A DNA stretch of 11,585 nt from an uncultured Traorella sp. (GTDB lineage: Bacteria > Bacillota_I > Bacilli_A > Erysipelotrichales > Erysipelotrichaceae): contig CAMEIZ010000046.1 in NCBI GenBank assembly GCA_945919165.1, positions 1-11,585 on the forward strand. Reading direction: 5' to 3'. Positions within the stretch are counted from its first letter, which is position 1. Each line of letters begins with the position of its first letter. The notes under the pieces are model-generated. The model did no database searches and was not told where the DNA came from. It saw only the letters and a program-made list of their open reading frames with translations. Of the stretch, positions 1 through 6,711 are shown piece by piece. A program made the position numbers and the translations under genes.

Positions 1-1
1 T

Positions 2-283
2 TGTACAGGAAAAAAATACTCACTTGAAGACATCCACCTGATAACAGGAAAATCTCATCAGATTCGAGCTCAGATGGCTCATTTGGGATTTCCTTTGATT
101 GGGGATAAAAAGTATGGAGGAAATTCAATTATGAAGCACCAGGCATTAGCGGCATATAAGCTGATTTTTCATTTGAACGATGATGAATTTGCTTATTTAA
201 ATCAGAATAATATTATTTATCTGAATAATTTTGTGCAGAAAAAATTTGAGCAACTTGAAGGTATTGAAGTAAATATTAAATAG
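2..283 (+). CDS. RluA-family pseudouridine synthase, C-terminal part (5' truncated by window)
   Basis: The frame is open from base 2 and encodes the C-terminal ~93 residues of an RNA pseudouridine synthase, which isomerises uridine to pseudouridine in rRNA or tRNA. The visible segment carries the conserved end of the RluA catalytic domain: TGKSHQIRAQMAHLGFPLIG, followed by DKKYGG, corresponding to the family's TGRTHQIRxHLxxxGxPIxGDxxYG. The catalytic Asp (HRLD motif) lies upstream of the window. An internal ATG at 74 would give only 69 residues and would cut the conserved motif, so it is not the real start. Which RluA paralogue this is (RluB/C/D-like or other) cannot be told from the tail. 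No terminator separates it from the ATPase operon, so read-through is possible. Confidence 0.9.
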   Translation, partial: CTGKKYSLEDIHLITGKSHQIRAQMAHLGFPLIGDKKYGGNSIMKHQALAAYKLIFHLNDDEFAYLNQNNIIYLNNFVQKKFEQLEGIEVNIK

Positions 284-292
284 GAGTATAAT
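264..292 (+). promoter_or_regulatory. sigma-A-type promoter for the V-ATPase operon
   Basis: A -35 box TTGAAG (264-269) and a perfect -10 box TATAAT (287-292) are separated by exactly 17 bp. The boxes straddle the last codons and stop of the upstream pseudouridine synthase gene. Transcription would begin near 299, just before the TAGGAG ribosome binding site (301-306) of the first ATPase gene, giving a leader of only about 15 nt. The call rests on sequence match alone. Confidence 0.7.
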
Positions 293-313
293 ATCAAAGT
301 TAGGAGATTTTTT

Positions 314-619
314 ATGGATAAATATATGAAAGAAGTTATCAATGAGGATAAACTTGCAAGAAAAAGAGTAGAAGAAGCGAAAAAAAAGCTTGCCGGTATT
401 ACTTCTTCTTTAGTTTCAGAAAAGTCAATTTATGATGAATTCATGAAAGAAGAAGAAAAGAAAACGCTGGCGATCCAGCAAAAGCTTGAGATTGAAATTG
501 AAACTGTAAAGAAACAGTGTGAAGAAGAAAAAGCTAAAGGTTTGGAATTGCTCAAAAAGCAATTCATCACAAACAAAGATCAATGGATTGAGAATATTAT
601 TCAAAACATTTTGAGCTAG
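314..619 (+). CDS. ntpF: V/A-type ATPase peripheral stalk subunit G (NtpF-like)
   Basis: This 101-residue, highly charged protein is almost entirely heptad-compatible helix: Lys/Glu-rich from about residue 5 to 85, with no membrane segment, then a short hydrophobic end (WIENIIQNIL). That is the profile of the small G subunit, which forms a right-handed coiled coil with subunit E in the peripheral stalks tying the A3B3 head to subunit a. Family sequence conservation is weak, so the assignment depends on size, coiled-coil character and first place in the operon, as for ntpF in Enterococcus hirae. The ATG at 314 follows TAGGAG (301-306) with a 7-nt spacer. The next gene starts 13 nt after its stop. 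E. hirae NtpF naming is followed here; other genomes call it AtpH or subunit G/H. Confidence 0.8.
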   Translation: MDKYMKEVINEDKLARKRVEEAKKKLAGITSSLVSEKSIYDEFMKEEEKKTLAIQQKLEIEIETVKKQCEEEKAKGLELLKKQFITNKDQWIENIIQNILS

Positions 620-632
620 AAAGGATGGTACT

Positions 633-1664
633 ATGGGAAGCAGCAATGCGATTGCGACGAAAGCTAAAGCGATGTTTGCGAAACGACTTACCTTAGAAGA
701 TTATCAAAGCCTTTTAAAAAAACAAAGTGTTGGTGAAATTGCCGCTTATCTGAAAAATGAAACTGATTATGCAATGGTATTAGCTGATGTGAAAGAAAAT
801 AATATTCATCGCGGTGAATTAGAGTCACTTCTTTCAAGTGATCTATATTATAAGGAAGTCAGATTAGCAAATTATGCAAATTCAAAAAATAAAGAATTTT
901 ATAAAAGTACCTTGCACAGACTTGAAATTGAACATATTCTGAAGAGAATCAAACAGGTTACAAGTTCCCTATATCGTGATCTGTATGCTGATCAAAAGGA
1001 TATTGAATATCATGAGTTTTGTTTCAGTCAAGCTAAATTGGGTCAAACTGAAAGTTATGATGAAATTTTAAGTGTCATCAAAAAAACACCTTATTATGAG
1101 CTTGTTAAAAAATACAAACCAAAAGGCAATGAAAACGTGGATTATGTACATCTAGAAAAAGATTTAAATCATCTCTATGATGACATCATGATTGCAAACA
1201 TTGAAAAATATCTTCATGGTAAAGATAAAAAAGATGCGTTGATGATCTATTCAACAAAAATTGAACTGCAAATTATCTCAAAAATTTATCGTTTGAAAAA
1301 GTATTATCATTCTGATGCAGCGAGCATACGTGATCATGTGGATTTGACGCATACCAGAATGAGTACAAAATTGATTGATGACTTGATTCATGCTCCAACA
1401 GCCGAGGATGTGTTAGCGATCATGGAAAAAAGCAGCTTTCATTTCTTTATGGATGATAAAGAATACATTTATATCGAATATCAGGCAGAATCAATTAAAT
1501 ACCATCTTGCTAAACGTTATATGAGATTTTCAAGCAGTGCACCGCTGGTCTTTATGACTTATATTATTCTTCATCAGATCGAAGTAATGAATCTTATCAA
1601 TATTATCGAAGGGGTACGTTATGGTATGAGTGAAGAACAGATTCAAAAAACATGTATATTTTAG
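633..1664 (+). CDS. ntpC: V/A-type ATPase subunit C (eukaryotic d homologue)
   Basis: The 343-residue soluble protein matches the V-ATPase d/AC39 family in length (about 330-350) and in pattern. It has an N-terminal segment with YQSLLKKQSVGEIAAYLK (about 24-41), a middle segment with YSTKIELQIISKIYRLKKYY resembling the family's D/K-x-x-NI-x-x-I-x-R-x-K-x-Y helix, and a C-terminal helix pair containing QIEVMNLINIIEGVRYGMSE, like the family's NE-I-x-NLR-x-I-x-x-GK-x-x-G. It is made of three related helical repeats that form a funnel-shaped socket on the cytoplasmic face of the c ring and receive the D/F shaft. The ATG at 633 follows AAGGA (621-625). It sits ahead of ntpI, unlike E. hirae, where C lies after E. 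Confidence 0.92.
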   Translation: MGSSNAIATKAKAMFAKRLTLEDYQSLLKKQSVGEIAAYLKNETDYAMVLADVKENNIHRGELESLLSSDLYYKEVRLANYANSKNKEFYKSTLHRLEIEHILKRIKQVTSSLYRDLYADQKDIEYHEFCFSQAKLGQTESYDEILSVIKKTPYYELVKKYKPKGNENVDYVHLEKDLNHLYDDIMIANIEKYLHGKDKKDALMIYSTKIELQIISKIYRLKKYYHSDAASIRDHVDLTHTRMSTKLIDDLIHAPTAEDVLAIMEKSSFHFFMDDKEYIYIEYQAESIKYHLAKRYMRFSSSAPLVFMTYIILHQIEVMNLINIIEGVRYGMSEEQIQKTCIF

Positions 1665-1676
1665 AAAGGAGAAACT

Positions 1677-3587
1677 ATGGCAATTGAAAAAATGAAAGAA
1701 GTCAATTTAATCACAGATGCCAATCACATACAAAATGTGTTATTAAAGTTTCTGGAATTGGATTATTTTCATCCGGAATTGGCTCAGAGAATTGTGGATC
1801 GTGTTCATGGATTAAAAACATTAAATAAGACAAATCCTTACACGGAAACATTGGCAAAGATTCATGAACTGATAGAAGAATGTCAGATTCAATCAAATGC
1901 TTGCTGTGAGCGAATTGATGAAATTGATCTGGATGCATTAAATGACGAATTAGATAAGATGGAAGCTGAATTTCAGCTGCTTAAAGAAGCACATAAAGAA
2001 ATTGAAACAGTTATTCAGGAAGATGAAACAGCATTGGAACAGCTTCTTGAGATTCAGGGGATGGATATCAATTTTGATGATCTGTTCGAGTGCAAGTATC
2101 TGAAACTGAGAATCGGAAGTCTACCGAAAGAAAACATTAAACAGTTGGAAAAATATGACAAGCGTCCTTATTTATGGATGAAACTGAGTGAAAATGATAA
2201 GCTTGTGCGTATTCTTTATATGACAACGCTGCAATATGAAGGTGAAGTGGACAATATTTTTTCAAGTCTTGACTTTGTAAGAATGAGAATTCCTGATTTT
2301 GTACATGGAACACCAAGTGAAGCTGTGTTGGCAACTAAAGAGGAAATTGTTTCGAATAAGCAAATGCTTGCTCATGTTGAAGAAAAGATGACTGCATATA
2401 AAAATCAGATGAAAGAAAAACTGATGGTTTATGAAAACAGTCTGATTGGTTTATCCAAAACATATGAATTACAGAAATATGTTGTTGTGTATGGACAGCG
2501 TGCCAGCATCAGCGGATTTATTCCTGAAAACAAAGTGGAAGACTTAAAGAAAGAATTTCAAGATTATGTAGTGGAAATTGAAATTAATGATCCTTATTCT
2601 GATGCTCGTCTGACACCGCCAACAAAATTAAAGAATAATTGGTTTGTGAAGCCATTTGAAATGTATGTGGAAATGTATGGTTTACCTTCCTATGATGAAA
2701 TCGATCCTACACCATTTGTTGCTTTAACGTATTGTTTGTTGTTTGGAATTATGTTTGGTGATTTGGGACAGGGAATCTGTGTTTCTTTAGTTGGTGCCTT
2801 TATGTATCATAAGATGCATATGCGTTTAGGAGCTATTATGGAAAGAATGGGTGTCTTTTCTGCTTTCTTTGGTTTAATTTATGGAAGTGTGTTTGGAAAT
2901 GAACATCTGTTGGATCCAATGTTTCATGCATTAGGTTTTGAACATAAACCTATTGAAGTTTTGGACAGTAATTTCACTATGACATTGTTAATTATGGCCA
3001 TTGCTATTGGTGCCGTACTTATCTTAGTGACAATGTTGTTGAATATGTACATTCTCTTTAAGAAAAAAGAAATTGGAAAGATGCTGTTTTCTCAAAATGG
3101 ACTTGCCGGTTTTGTGATGTATGGATCATTAGTAGGCGGTATTGCTCTTCAGATGATAGCTAAAATACCTGTTATGAACAAGCTTTATATTGTTGGTCTG
3201 ATTGCGATTCCGGCAATTCTGATATTCTTACAAGAACCTTTGGAAAGAGTCTTAAAACATGAAAAAATGTTCCCAAATGGAATTGGAGCATTCTTGATGG
3301 AAGGTGTCTTTGAACTGTTGGAAATTGCTTTAACCTTTTTGTCAAATACCATGTCTTATTTGCGTGTCGGAGGATTCGTACTCAGTCATGCAGGGATGAT
3401 GCTTGTTGTTTCGGTATTAATGGATATTACCGGCGGAGCTTCACCTGTGGTTTTTGTCTTTGGAAATATCTTTGTTATGGTACTTGAAGGTATGATTGTG
3501 GGCATTCAGGTGCTTCGTCTTGAATTCTACGAAATGTTCTCACGTTACTTTACCGGTAATGGTGTTGCGTTCAAATCAATTAATTAA
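1677..3587 (+). CDS. ntpI: V/A-type ATPase membrane stator subunit a (NtpI)
   Basis: At 636 residues this is the normal size for bacterial subunit a. Residues 1 to about 340 form the cytoplasmic arm, a long charged helical hairpin with a globular end, which contacts the E/G stalks. From residue 346 (PFVALTYCLLFGIMFGDLGQG) the chain turns into the membrane domain with about eight helices; FGIMFGDLGxG is a family hallmark. The ion-channel arginines are visible: Arg563 in SYLRVGGFVLSHAG, and Gln611/Arg614 in GIQVLRLEFYEMFSRYF. These correspond to the paired Arg and Gln residues described for Thermus subunit a, which drive release of the ion from the ring glutamate. The ATG at 1677 follows AAAGGAG (1665-1671). 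It works with the NtpK ring encoded next. Confidence 0.96.
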   Translation: MAIEKMKEVNLITDANHIQNVLLKFLELDYFHPELAQRIVDRVHGLKTLNKTNPYTETLAKIHELIEECQIQSNACCERIDEIDLDALNDELDKMEAEFQLLKEAHKEIETVIQEDETALEQLLEIQGMDINFDDLFECKYLKLRIGSLPKENIKQLEKYDKRPYLWMKLSENDKLVRILYMTTLQYEGEVDNIFSSLDFVRMRIPDFVHGTPSEAVLATKEEIVSNKQMLAHVEEKMTAYKNQMKEKLMVYENSLIGLSKTYELQKYVVVYGQRASISGFIPENKVEDLKKEFQDYVVEIEINDPYSDARLTPPTKLKNNWFVKPFEMYVEMYGLPSYDEIDPTPFVALTYCLLFGIMFGDLGQGICVSLVGAFMYHKMHMRLGAIMERMGVFSAFFGLIYGSVFGNEHLLDPMFHALGFEHKPIEVLDSNFTMTLLIMAIAIGAVLILVTMLLNMYILFKKKEIGKMLFSQNGLAGFVMYGSLVGGIALQMIAKIPVMNKLYIVGLIAIPAILIFLQEPLERVLKHEKMFPNGIGAFLMEGVFELLEIALTFLSNTMSYLRVGGFVLSHAGMMLVVSVLMDITGGASPVVFVFGNIFVMVLEGMIVGIQVLRLEFYEMFSRYFTGNGVAFKSIN

Positions 3588-3592
3588 TATAT

Positions 3593-3600
3593 AAGGAGGA
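3593..3600 (+). promoter_or_regulatory. near-perfect ribosome binding site of ntpK
   Basis: AAGGAGGA precedes tandem ATG codons at 3604 and 3607. The spacing from AGGAGG is 4 nt to the first and 7 nt to the second, so the second ATG may be the main start, shortening the protein by one Met. It is one of the two best anti-16S matches in the operon, together with that of ntpA. Confidence 0.75.
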
Positions 3601-3603
3601 AAA

Positions 3604-4038
3604 ATGATGAACTTACTAGAACTATTATTACCTGCATTCTTTATTGTATTGATCTGTTTACCGCTAATTAAAGTATTTACGGGAAAAGCTTCTCTGAAAG
3701 AAGCTAAATTCAGACTTTATACGCATATTGCTTGCTTTTTTGCCTGTGTTTTAGGATTTGGTTTATTTGCCGGTATGGGTGTATTTGCTGAAGAAGGAAC
3801 TGTTGCTGCCATTACAGGAACAATGGCTCAGGGTCTTGGATTTATCGCTGCTGCTTTAGCAACTGGAATGTCAAGTCTTGGTGCTGGTATTGCCGTTGCT
3901 GCTGCTGCTCCTGCTGCTATTGGTGCATTCAGTGAAAATGATAAAAACTTCGGTAAAGCAATGATCTTCGTTGCTTTGGGTGAAGGTGTTGCCATTTATG
4001 GTGTACTGATCTCCATTTTGATTATCAATAAACTGTAG
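3604..4038 (+). CDS. ntpK: V/A-type ATPase rotor ring subunit c (NtpK)
   Basis: A 144-residue, strongly hydrophobic protein with four predicted membrane helices (about 5-26, 42-62, 75-107 and 117-142). The C-terminal hairpin is a classic rotor proteolipid: a Gly/Ala-rich helix (SLGAGIAVAAAA), a polar loop (SENDKN) and a helix with the ion-carrying Glu127 in ALGEGVAIYG. The N-terminal hairpin is divergent and carries no acidic residue in its helices, so each four-helix subunit would offer one ion site, as in V-type rings. The Gln and Thr residues that bind sodium in E. hirae NtpK (LPGTQG in helix 2, Gln110 in helix 3) have no obvious counterpart. Translation could start at 3604 or 3607. Ring stoichiometry fits the strong ribosome binding site. 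The following ntpG starts 7 nt later. Confidence 0.93.
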   Translation: MMNLLELLLPAFFIVLICLPLIKVFTGKASLKEAKFRLYTHIACFFACVLGFGLFAGMGVFAEEGTVAAITGTMAQGLGFIAAALATGMSSLGAGIAVAAAAPAAIGAFSENDKNFGKAMIFVALGEGVAIYGVLISILIINKL

Positions 4039-4045
4039 GCCGTTT

Positions 4046-4354
4046 ATGAAATTTTTTCTAATCAGTGATAATATAGATACACAGATGGGATTACGTCTGG
4101 TAGGTATTGAAGGCGTTGTTGTGCATGAAAGAAGAGAATTTTTGGAGATTCTGGAAGAAAAGATGCATGATGACAGTATTGCTATCATACTGATTACGAC
4201 TCTTTTGATCCAGATGTGTCCGGATATTATATCTGAAATCAAGATGAAACAGCAGAAACCTCTGATCGTGGAAATACCGGATCGTCATGGTAACTCGAAA
4301 ATCGGGGAAACGATTGACGAATATGTTTCCAGCGCTATCGGAGTAAAATTATAA
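4046..4354 (+). CDS. ntpG: V/A-type ATPase central shaft subunit F (NtpG)
   Basis: This 102-residue soluble protein has the CheY-like fold pattern of subunit F. It begins MKFFLISDNIDTQMGLRLVGI, like the family's 'I-x-D-x-D-x-x-GFRLAGI', continues with an IAIILITTLLI strand (46-56), and has the strand-turn PLIVEIPDRHG (72-82), which matches the family's P-x-I-x-x-IP. Subunit F sits beside D in the rotating shaft and is involved in activation in related enzymes. The ATG at 4046 lies 7 nt after the ntpK stop. The preceding bases (TAGGCCGTTT) hold no good ribosome binding site, which suggests translation coupled to termination on ntpK. Size and position between K and E support the call. Confidence 0.92.
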   Translation: MKFFLISDNIDTQMGLRLVGIEGVVVHERREFLEILEEKMHDDSIAIILITTLLIQMCPDIISEIKMKQQKPLIVEIPDRHGNSKIGETIDEYVSSAIGVKL

Positions 4355-4365
4355 GAGGTGAAACG

Positions 4366-4938
4366 ATGCAAGATTTAGAAAAGATCGTTTTCTACATGAA
4401 GGATGAAATCAATAAACAGGCTGATGCGGAATGTGAAGCTATTATGAATGAAGTAAACAGATTGACGGCTTTAGAAAAGGATAAGATCTGTGAAGAAGCA
4501 AAAAAAGAAGCAGAACTTCATTTAAATGCGGCTGTAAGAAAACTGAACAGTGAAAAAGCACTGGCAATTTCCAAGTTCAGCAGTGAAAAAACAAAGGCCT
4601 TGATTGAACAAAGAGAGAATTATACAAATGAACTATTTGATGAAGTAAAAGAGAAACTTGTTTCATATACAAATAGCCATGATTATCTTGAATTCATGAA
4701 GAAAAAGATTGAAACTTATTCATTTGAAGATCGTGTAACGGTCTATGTTAGAAAAGAAGCTTTGAAACTGACAGATTTGTTTAAAAAACAGATTGAATGT
4801 GATGTCTGTGAAGATAATATTGAAATTGGTGGTTTTAGAATTGAAACAAGTTCACAGAAAATCATCGATGAAACATTGGATACAAAACTGAAAGATCAGC
4901 GAAACTGGTTTGCTGATCATTCTATGATGATCATATAG
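4366..4938 (+). CDS. ntpE: V/A-type ATPase peripheral stalk subunit E (NtpE)
   Basis: At 190 residues the protein has the two-part layout of subunit E. Residues 1 to about 95 form a charged, Ala/Glu/Lys-rich helix that pairs with subunit G. Residues about 100-190 form a globular head-binding domain containing the signature IEIGGFRIETSSQKIIDETL (152-171), equivalent to the family's GG-x-x-x-x-S-x-DG-x-I-x-x-DN-T-x-x-x-R-x-E. The canonical Gly-Lys turn reads SSQK here. It anchors the stalk to the non-catalytic face of the A3B3 head. The ATG at 4366 follows AGAGGTG, 11 nt after the ntpG stop; ntpA begins 9 nt downstream. E. hirae places E directly after K, whereas here F comes between them. Confidence 0.93.
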   Translation: MQDLEKIVFYMKDEINKQADAECEAIMNEVNRLTALEKDKICEEAKKEAELHLNAAVRKLNSEKALAISKFSSEKTKALIEQRENYTNELFDEVKEKLVSYTNSHDYLEFMKKKIETYSFEDRVTVYVRKEALKLTDLFKKQIECDVCEDNIEIGGFRIETSSQKIIDETLDTKLKDQRNWFADHSMMII

Positions 4939-4947
4939 GAGGGTACG

Positions 4948-6699
4948 ATGAGCGAAAACTTAATTTATTCAATCAATGGACCTGTAGTCAAAGTTAAAAA
5001 CTCCAAAGATTTTTCGATGATGGAAATGGTTTATGTTGGAGATGCTCAGCTTGTTGGTGAAGTTATCTCAATATCAAGTGATGAAACGACCATTCAGGTT
5101 TATGAATCAACAACCGGATTACATCCTAATGAACCTGTTATTGGAACAAAGTCTCCTATCAGTGTTACATTAGGTCCAGGTATTCTGAGAAATATTTTTG
5201 ATGGTATTGAAAGACCCTTGGAAGTAATTGAAAATGAAGCAGGAGCTTTCATTCCAACTGGAAGCCATGTGGCACCTTTAGATACTCATAAAAAGTGGGA
5301 TGTAAAGGTATGTGTGAAAGTGGGCGATCATGTTCAGGGCGGAGATATTTTCGCAACGACTCCAGAAACGAATTTGATCGAACATCGCTGTATGATACAT
5401 CCTACTCTTGAAGGAGATGTTATTGAAGCGGTATCAGATGGACTTTATACAATTGAAGATGTGATTATCAAGATCAAGGATATTCATGGAGAAATTCATG
5501 AATGTAAATTAGCAAGTAAATGGCCAATCAAGGATCCGCGACCAGTAAAGAAAAGACTTCCGATTTCAATTCCATTAATTACCGGACAGCGTGTTGTAGA
5601 TACTTTATTCCCGATTGCCAAAGGGGGAACTGCTGCGGTTCCTGGAGGATTTGGTACAGGAAAAACCATGATGCAGCATCAGTTGGCAAAGTGGTGTGAT
5701 GCCGATATTATCGTATATGTTGGATGCGGTGAACGTGGAAATGAAATGACGCAGGTATTGGAAGAATTCAGAGAACTGATTGACCCGAAAAGCAAACAGC
5801 CTTTGACTGATAGAACTGTTTTGATTGCCAATACTTCAAACATGCCGGTTGCTGCGCGTGAAGCTAGTATTTATACAGGGGTAACGTTAGCTGAGTATTA
5901 TCGAGATATGGGTTACCATGTTGCAATTATGGCTGATTCAACAAGCCGTTGGGCAGAAGCTTTGCGTGAAATCAGCGGTCGTCTTGAAGAAATGCCTGCT
6001 GAAGAAGGTTTCCCGGCTTACTTACCTTCAAGAATTTCTCAATTCTATGAACGTGCCGGATATATGGAAACATTAAATGGAAAAGAAGGTTCTGTTTCAA
6101 TTATTGGAGCAGTTTCTCCTCAGGGAGCAGATTTTTCTGAACCGGTTACCCAGAATACAAAGCGATTTGTACGTTGCTTCTGGGCTCTTGACAAGGCATT
6201 GGCTTATGCCCGTCATTATGCTGCTGTAAACTGGAATCAGAGTTATAGCGAATATAGTGCTGATTTAGAAGACTATTACAATGAAAAGGTAAGTCCGAAG
6301 TTCTTAAAAGATCGACAGGAAATCATGCAGATTCTGGCTGAAGAAACAAAACTGATGGAGATTGTTAAATTAATTGGTTCTGATGTTTTGCCTGATGATC
6401 AGAAACTGACCATTGAAATTGCGAAATTAATTCGTGTTGGATTTTTACAGCAGAATGCTTTCCATCCGGAAGATACGTATGTACCGTTAGAAAAACAGCT
6501 GAAAATGATGGATGTGATTCTCTATTTGAATAAACGCTGCAAAGAATGTGTTGAAAAGGGAATACCTGTCAGTACAATTCTGCAATTAGGTCTTTTTGAA
6601 AAAATAGTAAAAATGAAATATGATGTTCCAAATTCTGATTTAAGTCTTTTGGATGAATATTTAAAAGAAATTGATGAGAAGATCATCTCAATCAACTAG
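4948..6699 (+). CDS. ntpA: V/A-type ATPase catalytic subunit A
   Basis: The catalytic subunit that hydrolyses or synthesises ATP; 583 residues is typical. The N-terminal barrel begins IYSINGPVVKVK. The A-specific bulge spans roughly 115-195 and ends in KWPIKDPRPV. The Walker A loop is GGFGTGKT (233-240), with Lys239 and Thr240 for phosphate and Mg. The catalytic glutamate is Glu262 in VGCGERGNEM. Walker B-type residues are VAIMADSTSRWAEALREISG, with Asp330. GRLEEMPAEEGFPAYLPSRI follows, as in all A subunits. The usual Pro before Phe in the P-loop (GPFGxGKT) is Gly here. The start ATG follows AGGAGGG (4937-4943) with a tight 4-nt spacer, and the site overlaps the ntpE stop. Confidence 0.98.
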   Translation: MSENLIYSINGPVVKVKNSKDFSMMEMVYVGDAQLVGEVISISSDETTIQVYESTTGLHPNEPVIGTKSPISVTLGPGILRNIFDGIERPLEVIENEAGAFIPTGSHVAPLDTHKKWDVKVCVKVGDHVQGGDIFATTPETNLIEHRCMIHPTLEGDVIEAVSDGLYTIEDVIIKIKDIHGEIHECKLASKWPIKDPRPVKKRLPISIPLITGQRVVDTLFPIAKGGTAAVPGGFGTGKTMMQHQLAKWCDADIIVYVGCGERGNEMTQVLEEFRELIDPKSKQPLTDRTVLIANTSNMPVAAREASIYTGVTLAEYYRDMGYHVAIMADSTSRWAEALREISGRLEEMPAEEGFPAYLPSRISQFYERAGYMETLNGKEGSVSIIGAVSPQGADFSEPVTQNTKRFVRCFWALDKALAYARHYAAVNWNQSYSEYSADLEDYYNEKVSPKFLKDRQEIMQILAEETKLMEIVKLIGSDVLPDDQKLTIEIAKLIRVGFLQQNAFHPEDTYVPLEKQLKMMDVILYLNKRCKECVEKGIPVSTILQLGLFEKIVKMKYDVPNSDLSLLDEYLKEIDEKIISIN

Positions 6700-6711
6700 A
6701 AAGGAGAGCTT

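Noticed and set aside
425..646. 73-codon minus-strand frame rich in Phe
   Set aside because: The Phe runs are the complement of the Lys/Glu codons of the coiled-coil ntpF gene; there is no ribosome binding site or sensible product.
3871..4242. 123-codon open frame on the minus strand opposite ntpK and ntpG
   Set aside because: It is antisense to two well-supported genes, its product is Ser/Ile/Thr-rich with no family pattern, and its opening follows from the Gly/Ala-rich codons of ntpK.
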